Positions 7,668-17,809 of a DNA stretch of 64,000 bases are shown here, in pieces. Below the pieces are notes generated by a model. The model was not told the DNA's origin and did not search any database. It saw nothing but the letters and a program-made list of their open reading frames with translations. The stretch lies in contig MAEX01000009.1 of the NCBI GenBank assembly GCA_002013415.1, forward strand, positions 186,001 through 250,000. Direction: 5' to 3'. A program made the position numbers and the translations under genes. Origin of the DNA: Mycobacterium sp. D16Q14 (lineage in GTDB: Bacteria; Actinomycetota; Actinomycetes; Mycobacteriales; Mycobacteriaceae). Positions within the stretch are counted from its first letter, which is position 1. Every line of letters starts with the position of its first letter.

Positions 7668-10159
7668 CGGATCCCCCCGACAGGGGAGGAACCAGCACTG
7701 GGTAGATCGACGATCATGGTCAGACCGCCGCCGGCCGTGTCGGTCGCGTTCACCGTGCCCTCCATTGCTTCCACGAAACCCCTCACGACCGAAAGACCAA
7801 GCCCCACACCGACTGTGTTATCGCGATCGCCGAGACGTTGGAAGGCATCGAAGGCCGCACCGCGTTTTGACGCTTCCAGGCCCTTCCCGTGGTCGGCGAC
7901 GATCACCAGTGTGCGGCCCTCCACCTCCTCGTAGTTGACCCGCACGTCTGCTTGTGAGTATCGCAGCGCATTGTCGACAAGGTTGGCCAAAACGCGTTCC
8001 AGCAGGCCCGGATCTGCCCGAACCACCGCACCGTTCAAGTCCAGGTGCACCCGCTTGCGGTCGTTCTCGGTGGTACCCAACAGGGCCCGGTGCGCGATTT
8101 CCTCAACGTACACCGGCACCGCACGGGGTTTGACGACCCCCGCCGCCAGCCGCGACGAGTCCAGCAGGTTGCCCACCAGAGCGGTGAGTTGATCGGTCGA
8201 CTCCTCCACGGTGGCAAGCAGTTCGGCGGTGTCCTCGGGTGAGAACTCGATATCTGGACTGCGCAGGCTCGACACAGCGGCCTTGACCGCGGCGAGCGGT
8301 GTACGCAGGTCATGGCTCACCGCCGACAACAGCGCCCGGCGCAGCCGATCGGCCTCGGCGAGGGCCGTGGCCTGCGACGCCTCCTCGGCCAGGCGTGCCG
8401 AACGAACCAGACCCACCGCCGTTCCGGCGACCACCTGCAGCACCCGCGCGTCAGTGGACGGCACCGGGGGCCCGTTGAGCGCCAATGCGTACGCACCATC
8501 GTCGACGCGGAACACTGAGTCGGCCTCCGATTCCCGCGTGGGCGGCTGCTCCCCCACGCTCGCCACAGCCGGCCCCTCCGCGCACAGCAGACTCACCGCC
8601 GTCTGGTTGTAGGTGGTGCGCACCCTTTCCAGCAGGGCCGAGAGGTCCGAGTTCACCAGGACTCCACCGGCGAAGAGCGCCAGTAGTTCCGCTTCACGGG
8701 CGGCCCGCCGGGCCTGCCGTGCTCGGGTGGCAGCCGCGTCGACCAAGGCCGCGACGGCGACGGCGGTCACCATGATCATCAAGATGGTCAGTGCGTTATC
8801 GGTCTCACCGATGGTGAAGCTGTATCGGGGTGAGACGAACAGATAGTTGAGCAGCAGACCGGAGATAATCGCGGATATCAACGCGGTCGATACACCACCA
8901 AGTAATGAAACACCCAGTACCGCAATGAGAAACAGTGCACTCTTGCTGCCCAACCCGAGAGCGGCATCGAAGAAGTGAATGAACAATGCGGTGGCCGCGG
9001 GCACCAGGATCGCCGCGAGCCAGTTGATGACGAGCCGCTTTCGCCCCTCGGCCGGTACCGACCAGTTGCGCAGCGGAGCCGACCGGGTCTGTCCGTGCGT
9101 CACCATGTGCACGTCGATGGCCCCGGAATCGCGAATGACGGCCGCGGCCACGCCTTCGTCGAAGATGCGAGCCCATCGTGAACGCCGAGAGGTGCCCATA
9201 ACCAACTGGGTGGCATTGACGCCGCGGGCGAAGTCCAGCAGCGTCTGCGGCACATCGTCCCCGGTGACAGTTTGCACCGAGGCGCCAATGTCGTTGGCCA
9301 GCCGACGCACCTTGCCCATGACGGCTGTCGAGGCGCCCACCAGGCCGTCACCGCGCACTACGTGGACAACCAGCAGTTCGGCACTCGACTTGGCGGCAAT
9401 GCGGCTTGCCCGGCGTACCAGGGTCTCGGACTCAGGACCACCGGTAACCGCGACCACCACACGCTCGCGAGCCTCCCAAGTCTTGGTGATTCTGTTGTCC
9501 GAGCGGTATTTGGCGAGTGCGGCATCCACCTGGTCGGCGAGCCACAGCAGCGCGAGTTCACGCAAGGCCGTGAGGTTACCAGTACGAAAGTAGTTGCTCA
9601 GTGCCGAACCGACCTTCTCCGGCGCGTAGACGTTGCCATGAACCATTCTGCGCCGCAACGCCTCCGGCGTGATGTCAACAAGCTCCACCTGCTCGGCACG
9701 GCGCACCACCGCATCAGGCACGGTCTCGCGCTGCGCAATCCCGGTGATCTGCTCAACGACATCGTTCAGACTCTCCAGGTGTTGCACGTTGATCGTGGTG
9801 AGCACATCGATCCCGGCATCGAGAATCTCATCGATATCCTGCCAGCGCTTGGGATTCCGGCTGCCCGGCACATTGGTGTGCGCCATCTCGTCGATGAGCA
9901 CCAGGGCCGGCTGGCGCTCGATCACCGCGTCCACGTCCAGCTCGTACATGGCGGTTCCGCGGTACATCATCTCCTTGGGCGGGATGAGCTCCAAACCATC
10001 GAGCAATTGTGCAGTCTTGCTGCGGCCGTGGGTCTCCACGATCGCAGCGACCACATCGGTGCCGCGGCTAGCCCGGCGGTGTGCCTCGTTGAGCATGGCG
10101 TAGGTCTTGCCTACTCCTGGCGCGGCCCCGAGATAGATCCGCAGTGTCCCGCGCGGCAA
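7664..10159 (-). CDS. kdpD: KdpD, potassium/turgor sensor histidine kinase
   Basis: 831 residues. The N-terminal KdpD domain has Walker A GAAPGVGKT at 11-19; a Usp-like domain follows (about 230-350), then four closely spaced membrane segments (about 380-490), a GAF-like stretch, HisKA with His616 (SHDLRTPLAAVK), and the HATPase N box near 725 (NLVDNALRY). The start is TTG at 10159, chosen because GAAGGAGAG lies just upstream and the KdpD N-terminus (RGTLRIYLGAAPG) follows at once. It is 10 bp after kdpC. A large plus-strand frame here is a shadow. Confidence 0.97.
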   Translation of the reverse strand: MPRGTLRIYLGAAPGVGKTYAMLNEAHRRASRGTDVVAAIVETHGRSKTAQLLDGLELIPPKEMMYRGTAMYELDVDAVIERQPALVLIDEMAHTNVPGSRNPKRWQDIDEILDAGIDVLTTINVQHLESLNDVVEQITGIAQRETVPDAVVRRAEQVELVDITPEALRRRMVHGNVYAPEKVGSALSNYFRTGNLTALRELALLWLADQVDAALAKYRSDNRITKTWEARERVVVAVTGGPESETLVRRASRIAAKSSAELLVVHVVRGDGLVGASTAVMGKVRRLANDIGASVQTVTGDDVPQTLLDFARGVNATQLVMGTSRRSRWARIFDEGVAAAVIRDSGAIDVHMVTHGQTRSAPLRNWSVPAEGRKRLVINWLAAILVPAATALFIHFFDAALGLGSKSALFLIAVLGVSLLGGVSTALISAIISGLLLNYLFVSPRYSFTIGETDNALTILMIMVTAVAVAALVDAAATRARQARRAAREAELLALFAGGVLVNSDLSALLERVRTTYNQTAVSLLCAEGPAVASVGEQPPTRESEADSVFRVDDGAYALALNGPPVPSTDARVLQVVAGTAVGLVRSARLAEEASQATALAEADRLRRALLSAVSHDLRTPLAAVKAAVSSLRSPDIEFSPEDTAELLATVEESTDQLTALVGNLLDSSRLAAGVVKPRAVPVYVEEIAHRALLGTTENDRKRVHLDLNGAVVRADPGLLERVLANLVDNALRYSQADVRVNYEEVEGRTLVIVADHGKGLEASKRGAAFDAFQRLGDRDNTVGVGLGLSVVRGFVEAMEGTVNATDTAGGGLTMIVDLPSAGSSPVGGIR

Positions 10160-10169
10160 TGTCTCTCCT

Positions 10170-10772
10170 TCATCGGCAGGGCGGGCCGGTGAGGCCCAAT
10201 GCCACGTTCAGCGTGGGCACGTTGACCCGCGGCCCTCCCAGAATGCCCCATTGCCGTGACGACGTGTGCGCATCCACGAGCTCTTTCACCCGGGCCTGAC
10301 TCAGCCCGGTCGCCGCCGCGACCCGCGGTATCTGCAGCGTGGCGTACTCCGGGGTGATATCGGGGTCCAGACTCGAACCCGAGCCGGTGACCGCGTCGGC
10401 GGGAATCCGTGCGGGATCGACGCTCTCGCGTGACGCGATGGCCGCGCGACGCCCCTCGATATCTGTCTTCAGCTTCTCGCTGTTGGGCCCCTGGTTCGAG
10501 GGCAGCCCCGCAGCGGGATCGCCGCTGGTGCGAGTATGAAAATAGGGGTCAGTAGCGCCCGTTGTCGCTTGCGGATCCACTCCGATGAGCGAAGATCCCA
10601 CGACACAGCCGTTACGGTCCTTCAGTGGCGAGCCCTCGGCGGCCGCCGAGTCGATGCGCCCGAACACCCATACCGTGGCCGGGTAGGCGATACCGAGGAC
10701 CACAGTCAGGCCCAGCAGCACCACCAGGCCGGCCACGCTCTGGCGCAGCCACGCGATCACAACCTTGTTCAC
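10170..10772 (-). CDS. kdpC: KdpC, potassium-transporting ATPase C subunit
   Basis: About 200 residues: one N-terminal membrane helix (SVAGLVVLLGLTVVLGIAYP) then a KdpC domain with GSSLIGVD, YFHTR and SGSSLDPDITPEYA. KdpC stabilises the KdpFAB complex. The GTG at 10772, 4 bp after the kdpB stop, is preferred. A TTG at 10784 overlapping kdpB by 8 bp would add MGDL. Third structural gene of kdpFABC. Confidence 0.95.
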   Translation of the reverse strand: MNKVVIAWLRQSVAGLVVLLGLTVVLGIAYPATVWVFGRIDSAAAEGSPLKDRNGCVVGSSLIGVDPQATTGATDPYFHTRTSGDPAAGLPSNQGPNSEKLKTDIEGRRAAIASRESVDPARIPADAVTGSGSSLDPDITPEYATLQIPRVAAATGLSQARVKELVDAHTSSRQWGILGGPRVNVPTLNVALGLTGPPCR

Positions 10773-10776
10773 TAGA

Positions 10777-12852
10777 TCACCCAATTCCCGGTAAGAAACG
10801 CACGACCAGATCGATCAGCCAGATCCCCACAAAGGGAACGATCACGCCACCGAGGCCGTAAATCAACAGGTTTCGCCGCAGCAGCTCCCCGGCGCCCACC
10901 GGTCGATAGCGGACGCCCTTGAGCGCCAAAGGAACCAACGCGATGATCACGAGAGCATTGAAGATGACCGCCGAGAGAATCGCCGATTGCGGAGTAGCCA
11001 GTCGCATGATGTTGAGTGAATTCAGTTGCGGGTAGATGCCACTGAACAGCGCGGGCAGGATCGCGAAGTACTTCGCGAGGTCGTTGGCCAGCGAGAAGGT
11101 GGTCAACGCGCCCCGGGTGATCAGCAGCTGCTTGCCGATGGCCACCACGTCGATGAGCTTGGTGGGGTCGGAATCCAGGTCCACCATGTTCCCGGCTTCC
11201 TTGGCCGCCGACGTGCCGGTGTTCATGGCCACGCCCACATCCGCTTGTGCCAGCGCCGGAGCGTCATTGGTACCGTCACCGGTCATCGCGACCAGGCGCC
11301 CGGCCTTCTGTTCCTTACGCAGCAGCTCCAGCTTGTCCTCCGGAGTGGCCTCGGCGACGAAGTCGTCGACACCGGCCTCGGCGGCGATCTGCTTGGCGGT
11401 CAAGGGGTTGTCGCCGGTCACCATGATGGTGCGGATACCCATGGCTCGCATCTGAGCGAACCGTTCGGCCATACCGGGCTTCACCACATCAGAGAGCCGA
11501 ATCACTCCCAGCAGGCGGGTGCCCGTGCTGTCATGGTCGGCGACCACCAGCGGCGTGCCGCCCTGACCGGCCACGTGGTCAGCGGACTTTCGGACCGCGA
11601 CCACCGCTGGGTCGTCTTCCTGGACGCCGGAAAGGCTGGCGACCCAGGTGAACACCGCATCGGAGGCACCCTTACGGATCTGCCTGCCCTCGACGGTATC
11701 TAGCCCACTCATCCTGGTGGCTGCGGTGAAGGCCACGAAATCGCCCTCAATCGAACCCTCACCACTTCTTTCAACCGTCGCTTCGCTCGCCCCGGCGGCC
11801 AGTTCCACAATGCTGCGACCCTCCGGGGTCTCGTCGGCGACGCTGGACGCCCGCGCCGCCTGGGCAAGGGTGTCATGCGAAATGCCTGGCGCCACAATGA
11901 ATTCAGTAGCCTGCCGATTACCGAAGGTGATGGTGCCCGTCTTGTCCATCAGGAGGACGTCGATATCACCGGCGGCTTCTACCGCACGCCCCGACTTGGC
12001 CAGGACGTTGTGTTGCACCAGCCGGTCCATGCCCGCGATGCCGATCGCCGACATCAGGGCGCCGATGGTGGTGGGGATCAGGCAGACGAGCAATGCGATG
12101 AGCTTGATCGGATCCTGTTGTTCCCCACCATAGTTGCCCATCGGACCCAATGCGACGACTGCCAACAGGAAGATGATGGTGAGCGAGGCCAGCAGGATGT
12201 TGAGCGCGATCTCGTTCGGAGTTTTCTGGCGCGAGGCACCCTCGACGAGCGCGATCATCCGGTCGACGAAGGACTCACCCGGCGCCGCGGTGATCTGCAC
12301 GATGATCCGGTCCGACAGCACGGTGGTGCCGCCAGTGACGGCACACCGGTCGCCACCCGATTCCCGCACCACGGGTGCTGATTCACCGGTGATGGCCGAC
12401 TCGTCGACGGTGGCGATGCCTTCCACCACGTCGCCGTCACCGGGGATGACCTGTCCCGCCTCGACCACAACCCGGTCCCCTGGTCGCAGCGAGCTGCCGG
12501 GCACCTCTTCCTCGATCTCGTTACCGTTGCCGTCTCCCACCAACCTGCGGGCTACGGTGTCGCGCTTTACCTCTCGCAGACTCGCCGCCTGCGCCTTCCC
12601 ACGCCCCTCGGCGACAGCCTCGGCTAGGTTCGCGAACACCACAGTGAACCACAGCCAGGCGGTGATGGCCCACGCGAAGATCGACGGATGCAGCACCGCG
12701 AGCACGGTGGTGGCCACCGACCCGACGGTCACCACGAACATCACCGGATTGCGGGCCATGTGCCGGGGATCGAGCTTGCGCACGGCAAGCGGTAGCGCCT
12801 TGACTAACTGAGTGGGGTCGAAGACTCCGGTACTGACTACGGTCTTGCTCAC
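10777..12852 (-). CDS. kdpB: KdpB, P-type ATPase subunit of the K+ pump
   Basis: 691 residues. P-type ATPase motifs are TGES at 155-158, phosphorylated Asp303 in DKTGT, GDN in the P domain ([10 protein letters not shown]) and [10 protein letters not shown]. Hydrophobic segments occur near 36-75, 215-275 and at the C-terminus. It hydrolyses ATP to drive K+ uptake through KdpA. Start GTG overlaps the kdpA stop by 4 bp. Confidence 0.98.
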   Translation of the reverse strand: MSKTVVSTGVFDPTQLVKALPLAVRKLDPRHMARNPVMFVVTVGSVATTVLAVLHPSIFAWAITAWLWFTVVFANLAEAVAEGRGKAQAASLREVKRDTVARRLVGDGNGNEIEEEVPGSSLRPGDRVVVEAGQVIPGDGDVVEGIATVDESAITGESAPVVRESGGDRCAVTGGTTVLSDRIIVQITAAPGESFVDRMIALVEGASRQKTPNEIALNILLASLTIIFLLAVVALGPMGNYGGEQQDPIKLIALLVCLIPTTIGALMSAIGIAGMDRLVQHNVLAKSGRAVEAAGDIDVLLMDKTGTITFGNRQATEFIVAPGISHDTLAQAARASSVADETPEGRSIVELAAGASEATVERSGEGSIEGDFVAFTAATRMSGLDTVEGRQIRKGASDAVFTWVASLSGVQEDDPAVVAVRKSADHVAGQGGTPLVVADHDSTGTRLLGVIRLSDVVKPGMAERFAQMRAMGIRTIMVTGDNPLTAKQIAAEAGVDDFVAEATPEDKLELLRKEQKAGRLVAMTGDGTNDAPALAQADVGVAMNTGTSAAKEAGNMVDLDSDPTKLIDVVAIGKQLLITRGALTTFSLANDLAKYFAILPALFSGIYPQLNSLNIMRLATPQSAILSAVIFNALVIIALVPLALKGVRYRPVGAGELLRRNLLIYGLGGVIVPFVGIWLIDLVVRFLPGIG

Positions 12853-14567
12853 AGGACTGCCTCGGCGATCGGTCCCAGCGCCAGCGCCGGGAAGAAGGTG
12901 AGTGCGGCCACCAAGAGGACTGTGCCGGTGTGCAATCCGGCGAACATGGGGCCGTGGGTGTGCAGGGTTCCGGCCGATTCCGGCGTCCTCTGCTGAGTGG
13001 CAAGCGATCCAGCAAGCGCCAGCGTGAAGATGATGGGCAGGAAGCGGCCCAACAACATCGCCACACCGAGCGAGGCCTGGAACCAGTGGCTGGTCACCGT
13101 GAGGCCACCGAAGGCGCTGCCGTTGTTGTTGGCGGCCGAGGCGTAGGCGTACAACACCTCGGAGAAGCCGTGAATAGACTGTGGGGTGCCCGGATCACCA
13201 CTGTTGCCTTGATATCCGGGCGTTGTCGACAGGGCCACCGAAATACCCGCGCCGATCAGCACGAGCGCCGGCATGACGAGCACGGACAGTGCGGCCATAG
13301 TGATCTGGCGCCGGCCGATCTTCTTGCCGAGGAATTCCGGTGTGCGGCCTACCAACAGGCCACCGACGAACACCGCGATGATGGCCAGCACCAGGATGCC
13401 GTACAGACCGGTTCCGACACCACCGGGCGCGATCTCGCCGAACAGCATGTTCAGGATGAGCGCGCCACCGCCAGCAGCGGTAAAGCTGTCGTGAGCAGAA
13501 TCCACTGCGCCCGTAGAGGTTCCGGTAGTGCTGACCGCAAACAGCGTGCTCGCAGGGATGCCGAACCTGACTTCCTTGCCCTCCATCATGGCGCCGGCCG
13601 CCTGCGCCGCGATACCACGCGGGCTGGACTCCGCCCAGGTGACGACGGCCAGCATGCCGCCGTAGAGGGTGGCCATCACCGACAGGACGGTCAGACCCTG
13701 GCGCCTGTCACCCACCATCGTCGAGTAGGTGCGGGTCAGGCAGACCGGGATAATAAGGATGGCGAGGATCTCGACAATATTGCTCAGCGGTGTCGGGTTC
13801 TCGAAGGGGTGTGCGGAGTTGGCTGCCAGAATGCCACCGCCATTGGTGCCGACCTCCTTGATGGCCTCCTGCGAGGCGACCGGAGCCAGGGCGATGTGCT
13901 GTGCGGTACCGTCCAGACCGGTGGCGGTAAAATGTGAGTGCAGAGACTGAATGGCGCCCTGCGACAACAAGATCAGTGCGACGATGAACGAAATCGGCAG
14001 CAGGATCCGCAAGCTCGCCCGCACCAGATCGACCCAGAAATTACCGAGCTCTCCCCCGGCCGACGTCCGCACGATGCCGCGGATCAGTGCGACCGCGACC
14101 GCGAGCCCCACCGCGGCAGAGACGAAGTTCTGCACTGCGAGCCCGACCATCTGCGTCAGGTTGGTCATGGTGGTCTCGGGTGTGTACGACTGCCAGTTGG
14201 TGTTCGTGACGAACGAAACGGCCGTATTGAAGGCCACCGCTGGGCTCACCGCGCCCAGGTCACCCGAGAGGGGCAAGACTCCCTGGATGCGTTGCAGCAG
14301 ATAGAGGAAGATCACGCTCGCGAACGAGAAGCCCAGCAGTGACAGGGTGTAGCCCACCCAGGTCTGCTCGGTATCCGGATCAACCCGTCCCGTGCGGTAG
14401 ATGAGACGCTCGACGAAGGAGTGCTTGACGGTCGATGATCCGCTTGCGCGAAGGGAATGAGGACCTGTGAAGACGCGCGCCATGTAGTCCCCCAGCGGGA
14501 CATAAGCGATGGCGAGCACCAAGATGACGAAGCCGATCTGAAGACCGGCCGCCAGAGCGGAATTCAC
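12849..14567 (-). CDS. kdpA: KdpA, potassium-binding membrane subunit
   Basis: About 572 residues from the GTG at 14567, two bases after the kdpF stop; the upstream part of the open frame is kdpF in another frame. Selectivity-filter-type motifs include [52 protein letters not shown] and [11 protein letters not shown], with about ten membrane helices. One oddity: the first cytoplasmic loop, after MARVFTG, holds an extra stretch around SLRASGSS that is encoded by a copy of a dispersed repeat (14434-14453). Confidence 0.97.
   Translation of the reverse strand: MNSALAAGLQIGFVILVLAIAYVPLGDYMARVFTGPHSLRASGSSTVKHSFVERLIYRTGRVDPDTEQTWVGYTLSLLGFSFASVIFLYLLQRIQGVLPLSGDLGAVSPAVAFNTAVSFVTNTNWQSYTPETTMTNLTQMVGLAVQNFVSAAVGLAVAVALIRGIVRTSAGGELGNFWVDLVRASLRILLPISFIVALILLSQGAIQSLHSHFTATGLDGTAQHIALAPVASQEAIKEVGTNGGGILAANSAHPFENPTPLSNIVEILAILIIPVCLTRTYSTMVGDRRQGLTVLSVMATLYGGMLAVVTWAESSPRGIAAQAAGAMMEGKEVRFGIPASTLFAVSTTGTSTGAVDSAHDSFTAAGGGALILNMLFGEIAPGGVGTGLYGILVLAIIAVFVGGLLVGRTPEFLGKKIGRRQITMAALSVLVMPALVLIGAGISVALSTTPGYQGNSGDPGTPQSIHGFSEVLYAYASAANNNGSAFGGLTVTSHWFQASLGVAMLLGRFLPIIFTLALAGSLATQQRTPESAGTLHTHGPMFAGLHTGTVLLVAALTFFPALALGPIAEAVL
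14434..14453 (+). repeat. Copy of the GATGA(G/T)CCGCTTGCGCGAAG dispersed repeat inside kdpA
   Basis: The plus strand reads GATGATCCGCTTGCGCGAAG, 19 of 20 identical to the tandem units near ung/thiL. On the coding strand it gives the LRASGSS part of the KdpA loop in frame. Confidence 0.7.
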
Positions 14568-14569
14568 CG

Positions 14570-14668
14570 TTAGAACCTTTCCGGGTCGAGCAGTGCGACC
14601 ACCAGATACACGACGAGCGCGGCCGACAGGACAATCAGCACAATGTTGGTGATGACATCGACGGTCAC
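14570..14668 (-). CDS. kdpF: KdpF, small stabilising subunit of the Kdp complex
   Basis: A 32-residue single-helix protein starting at GTG 14668 and ending TAA at 14570. The hydrophobic run is followed by YLVVALLDPERF; the PERF end is the KdpF hallmark. It sits 2 bp before kdpA, and its start overlaps the stop of another tiny membrane ORF by 4 bp (GTGA). KdpF lies at the KdpA/KdpB interface. Confidence 0.93.
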   Translation of the reverse strand: MTVDVITNIVLIVLSAALVVYLVVALLDPERF

Positions 14669-14751
14669 GAATGCGCCTGCAATCCACGTACGACGGCCAC
14701 GCACAAGGCGAAGCCCACCACGGTCAGGACCAGGTACCAGAAATCAACCAC
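14665..14751 (-). CDS. 28-residue single-helix membrane peptide, first gene of the kdp operon
   Basis: GTG 14751 to TGA 14665 encodes 28 residues: a short hydrophilic start, the helix WYLVLTVVGFALCVAVV, then RGLQAHS. Its stop overlaps the kdpF start as GTGA, the same coupling used at the kdpA/kdpB and kdpD/kdpE joins. CATGAT 6 nt before the GTG could be a -10 giving a leaderless mRNA. Function unknown. A role as an extra small Kdp subunit or as a translational leader is inference. It could also be a chance frame, but length, hydrophobicity and overlap argue otherwise. Confidence 0.6.
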   Translation of the reverse strand: MVDFWYLVLTVVGFALCVAVVRGLQAHS

Positions 14752-14757
14752 GCAGGA

Positions 14758-14763
14758 ATCATG
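14758..14763 (-). promoter_or_regulatory. Candidate -10 of the kdp operon (CATGAT)
   Basis: CATGAT on the minus strand matches A2 and T6 of TANNNT and lies 6 nt before the first GTG of the operon. KdpE sites would be expected just upstream, but no clear motif was recognised in the 14764-14831 gap. Confidence 0.35.
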
Positions 14764-14795
14764 ATCCCCGCTAGCTGCACTACCTGCGTTCTTTA

Positions 14796-14830
14796 CGCGT
14801 CCCTGACGGGCCCGTCGGGGCTCTTGACGC
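14796..14830 (-). terminator. Hairpin between fpg and the kdp operon
   Basis: Plus-strand GCGTC-CCTGACGGG followed directly by CCCGTCGGGG and, after a short bulge, GACGC gives a strong GC stem with a perfect 12-bp core palindrome (GACGGGCCCGTC). There is no T run. It probably ends fpg transcripts before kdp. Confidence 0.5.
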
Positions 14831-14831
14831 G

Positions 14832-15686
14832 CTATTTACGGGCTTCAACCAGCCGTTGACAACTCGGGCAGAAGAACGACGACCGGTTCATGAAAGCCTC
14901 CCGGCGCATGGCTCGACCGCAGCGGCGGCACGGCTCACCTTCGCGTCCGTACGCCTCCAAAGAGCGCTCAAAGTAGCCGGATTCACCGTTCACATTCACG
15001 TACAGATCGTCGAACGACGTGCCTCCCTGCGCGAGCGCCAAACGCATGACGCCCGCCGCGCTATCGAGCACCTCGGTGAGCTTGGCGCGGGTCATGCCGT
15101 CGGTGAGGCGGCGGCCATGTACGCGCGCCTGCCAGAGTGCCTCGTCGGCGTAGATGTTCCCGACACCGGACACCACCGTCTGATCCAGCAGCGCACGCTT
15201 GATCTCGGTGTGCTTACCGCGTAGCCGGGTTACCACAGCCGATACGTCGAACCGTTCATCGAGCGGGTCGCGCGCGATATGCGCGACCGGCTCAGGGAGT
15301 TCGTTCCCGTCGACGGTGACGACATCAGTCACCATCCAGCCGCCGAAGGTGCGCTGATCGACGAAGCTCAGCACCGATCCGTCATCGAGCGTCGCGGCGA
15401 TGCGCAAATGCTGTGGCCTGGAGATGGGTCCGATGAGCATTTGGCCGCTCATCCCCAAATGGACTACCAGCGCCTGTCCCTCGCCCAGCGTGAGCCACAG
15501 ATACTTGCCCCGGCGACCGGTACCGCTGATCTGCTGTCCGGCTAGCAGTCCCGTCAATTCGACGGCGCCACCAGGCTGCCTGCGCACGGCCCGATCGTGG
15601 TGCACAGACGCCGCTGCGATGGTCTTGCCGACAAGGTGATGGTGCAGCCCGCGGCGGACCACCTCCACCTCGGGAAGCTCAGGCAC
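14832..15686 (-). CDS. mutM: Formamidopyrimidine-DNA glycosylase
   Basis: About 284 residues from GTG at 15686. Start chosen because catalytic Pro2 must follow the initiator: PELPEVE comes at once. Catalytic Glu3, the H2TH region ([20 protein letters not shown]) and a C-terminal zinc finger (CRRCG ... CPSCQR) are all present. The enzyme removes oxidised purines such as 8-oxoguanine and nicks the strand. The start overlaps the rnc stop by 8 bp. Confidence 0.97.
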   Translation of the reverse strand: MPELPEVEVVRRGLHHHLVGKTIAAASVHHDRAVRRQPGGAVELTGLLAGQQISGTGRRGKYLWLTLGEGQALVVHLGMSGQMLIGPISRPQHLRIAATLDDGSVLSFVDQRTFGGWMVTDVVTVDGNELPEPVAHIARDPLDERFDVSAVVTRLRGKHTEIKRALLDQTVVSGVGNIYADEALWQARVHGRRLTDGMTRAKLTEVLDSAAGVMRLALAQGGTSFDDLYVNVNGESGYFERSLEAYGREGEPCRRCGRAMRREAFMNRSSFFCPSCQRLVEARK

Positions 15687-16422
15687 TCTCCGCGCCCTCG
15701 GCTCTTCCCCCGAGAGGCTCATCGCTATTGATGCCGTTCCACGCCTCCGAGGCCGCCCGTTGTTCGGCCTCCTTCTTAGACCGGCCGACACCCACACCGT
15801 GCGCAGTCTCGTTGACCATCACGGTCGCGGTGAATTCCTTGTCATGATCGGGTCCGGTCGAGGTGACCACGTACGACGGTGCGCCCCAACCCTTTTCCGC
15901 GGTCAGTTCCTGAAGACTGGTCTTCCAGTCCAGGCCGGCACCAAGCTTGGGCGCGGCCTCCAGGAGCTGGCCGAATAACTGCAGGACGACCTTGCGGGCG
16001 ATCTCCAACCCGTACTCCACGTAGACCGCACCGAGAATCGACTCCATGCCGTCGGCAAGAATGCTGGACTTGTCGCGGCCGCCGGTGTTCTCCTCACCCT
16101 TACCGAGAAACAAATGCGCGCCCAGGCCGTCGTCGGTCAGGCCACGCGCCACTCCGGCGAGCGCCTGGGTGTTGACGATGCTGGCACGCAGCTTCGCCAA
16201 ATCGCCCTCCGGGCGGTCCGGGTGGCTGTGGTAGAGCGTCTCGGTAATCGTCAGTCCAAGAACGGCATCCCCGAGGAACTCCAGCCTTTCGTTGGTGGGC
16301 AGGCCACCGTTCTCGTAGGCATAGCTTCGGTGCGTGAGCGCCAGAGTGAGTAGATCGTCACCGACCCGCACACCGATCGCGGCGCGCAGATCGTCGTATC
16401 GATCTGCTGGGGCAGGACTCAC
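15679..16422 (-). CDS. rnc: Ribonuclease III
   Basis: 247 residues, GTG start overlapping the DUF177 stop by 4 bp. The RNase III signature [13 protein letters not shown] is at 44-56 and a second acidic site [11 protein letters not shown] near 127. The C-terminal dsRNA-binding domain ([14 protein letters not shown] ... [14 protein letters not shown]) follows. It cleaves double-stranded RNA, including rRNA precursors. Confidence 0.97.
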   Translation of the reverse strand: MSPAPADRYDDLRAAIGVRVGDDLLTLALTHRSYAYENGGLPTNERLEFLGDAVLGLTITETLYHSHPDRPEGDLAKLRASIVNTQALAGVARGLTDDGLGAHLFLGKGEENTGGRDKSSILADGMESILGAVYVEYGLEIARKVVLQLFGQLLEAAPKLGAGLDWKTSLQELTAEKGWGAPSYVVTSTGPDHDKEFTATVMVNETAHGVGVGRSKKEAEQRAASEAWNGINSDEPLGGRAEGAESA

Positions 16423-16955
16423 TGGTCGTCACCGAAGTTGGCGAGCTTCGCCCACCGCGGGTCAATCTTGTCGTGATGATGGTCGGGTTCGGCTGTGGCC
16501 AAAGCGATTCCGCAATCGGGGCACAGCCCTGGGCAATCGGGCCGGCACACCGGCGTCAGCTCCAGGTCGGGCACGATGGCATCGACGATGGTTTGTTCGA
16601 GGTCGACGAGGCCGTCAACGACCCGGTGTATGTCTTCTTCGTCGGTGGTCGCCTCGGTCTTGCTGTCCGGGTACGCGAACAGTTCGGTGAGGTACGCATC
16701 CGCATGGCCGGTCACAGGGCCCAGGCAGCGTGCACATTCTCCAGAGAGATCGCCGGCGATCGTTCCGGTGACGAGAACGCCCTCCGAAACCGACTCCACC
16801 CGCAGATCCATATTCACGTCCGCGCCCTCGGGAATCGCGATCAGGTCGTTGCCGATGCGTACCGGGCTCGCAACGGTGCGCTCGATCTCCTGCATCGACC
16901 CAGGGCGCCGCCCAAGCCCGAGGGCCAGGACGTCAAGAACAAAAGGTCCCGGCAT
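16419..16955 (-). CDS. DUF177/YceD family protein
   Basis: About 178 residues from ATG at 16955 (MPGPFVLDV). Upstream frame continues inside sepIVA and is not conserved. Features: [10 protein letters not shown], acidic middle, and a C-terminal [13 protein letters not shown] cluster that may bind zinc. The family is involved in 23S rRNA or large-subunit maturation in other bacteria and usually precedes rpmF, which is not here; instead rnc follows, as in M. tuberculosis (Rv2926c). Confidence 0.92.
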   Translation of the reverse strand: MPGPFVLDVLALGLGRRPGSMQEIERTVASPVRIGNDLIAIPEGADVNMDLRVESVSEGVLVTGTIAGDLSGECARCLGPVTGHADAYLTELFAYPDSKTEATTDEEDIHRVVDGLVDLEQTIVDAIVPDLELTPVCRPDCPGLCPDCGIALATAEPDHHHDKIDPRWAKLANFGDDQ

Positions 16956-16965
16956 AAACCTAATA

Positions 16966-17703
16966 TTAACGCTGCACGTAGTCGTGCGTGCCAGCGCCGG
17001 TACGCAGCTGGTGACGCCCACGGCCCACCGAGCGCAGCGTGCCGTTGAGGTAGTCCTCGAACTCCGCCAGTTTGTTGTCGACGTAGATATCGCATTCACC
17101 ACGTAACCGGTCGGCTTCGGCATGGGCCGCGTCGATCAGGCGAGTGGACTCGGCGTTGGCCGCCTGCACGACCTCGGTCTGAGCCACCAGGCGCTGCTGC
17201 TCCTTGATGCCCTCCTGCACGGCCTTGTCGTACGAGGCATTACCGGAATCGACCAGGCGATCCGCCTCTGCCTTGGCGCGGGCGACAGTGCTCTCCTGTT
17301 CGCGCTTGGCGTTGGCCATCGTGCGGGCTGCCTCTTCCCGCGCCTCGCCGACGGTCTGCTCGGCGTGATTGCGCGCCTCGGCAACCATGCGATCAGCCTG
17401 CGACTTGGCGTCGGCCAGCAGCCGGTCGGCCTCGTTGCGGGCGTGGCTGAGCATCTGCTCGGCATCGGCGTTCGACTTGCCGATCACCGTCTCGTGATGC
17501 TCCTTGGCCTCACGCAGCAGCGAATCGCGCGCGTCGAGAACATCCTGCGCGTCATCGAGCTCGCCGGGAATGGCGTCCTTGATGTCATCAATGAGTTCCA
17601 GGACATCGCCGCGGGGCACGACACATCCGGCGGTCATCGGAACGCCGCGCGCTTCTTCCACAATGGCGCCCAGTTCGTCGAGCGCTTCAAATACTCGGTA
17701 CAC
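16966..17703 (-). CDS. sepIVA: SepIVA, DivIVA-domain septation protein
   Basis: 245 residues from the GTG at 17703, chosen over an ATG nine codons upstream because VYRVFEALDELG matches mycobacterial orthologues. The N-terminal DivIVA-like part (ARGVPMTAGCVVPRGDVLELIDDIKDAIP) is followed by a long Ala/Glu/Lys-rich coiled coil (about 60-220). SepIVA is an essential cytoplasmic division and cell-tip factor in mycobacteria. It is followed within 10 bp by DUF177. Confidence 0.93.
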   Translation of the reverse strand: MYRVFEALDELGAIVEEARGVPMTAGCVVPRGDVLELIDDIKDAIPGELDDAQDVLDARDSLLREAKEHHETVIGKSNADAEQMLSHARNEADRLLADAKSQADRMVAEARNHAEQTVGEAREEAARTMANAKREQESTVARAKAEADRLVDSGNASYDKAVQEGIKEQQRLVAQTEVVQAANAESTRLIDAAHAEADRLRGECDIYVDNKLAEFEDYLNGTLRSVGRGRHQLRTGAGTHDYVQR

Positions 17704-17809
17704 GGCTACACCCTTCACGCGAGTTTCCACTGTTACCAGTGTGCCTGGTGTGACTGCTGTGACCGTGCTAGCTGACCGGTGTGTCGGCTATTTCTGCGCG
17801 GCCTCTTTT

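Noticed and set aside
9272..10192. 306-codon plus-strand frame opposite kdpD
   Set aside because: Shadow of KdpD, with the composition of antisense translation and no ribosome site.
12930..13937. 335-codon plus-strand frame opposite kdpA
   Set aside because: Shadow of KdpA; very high Gln/Arg/His and no recognisable domain.
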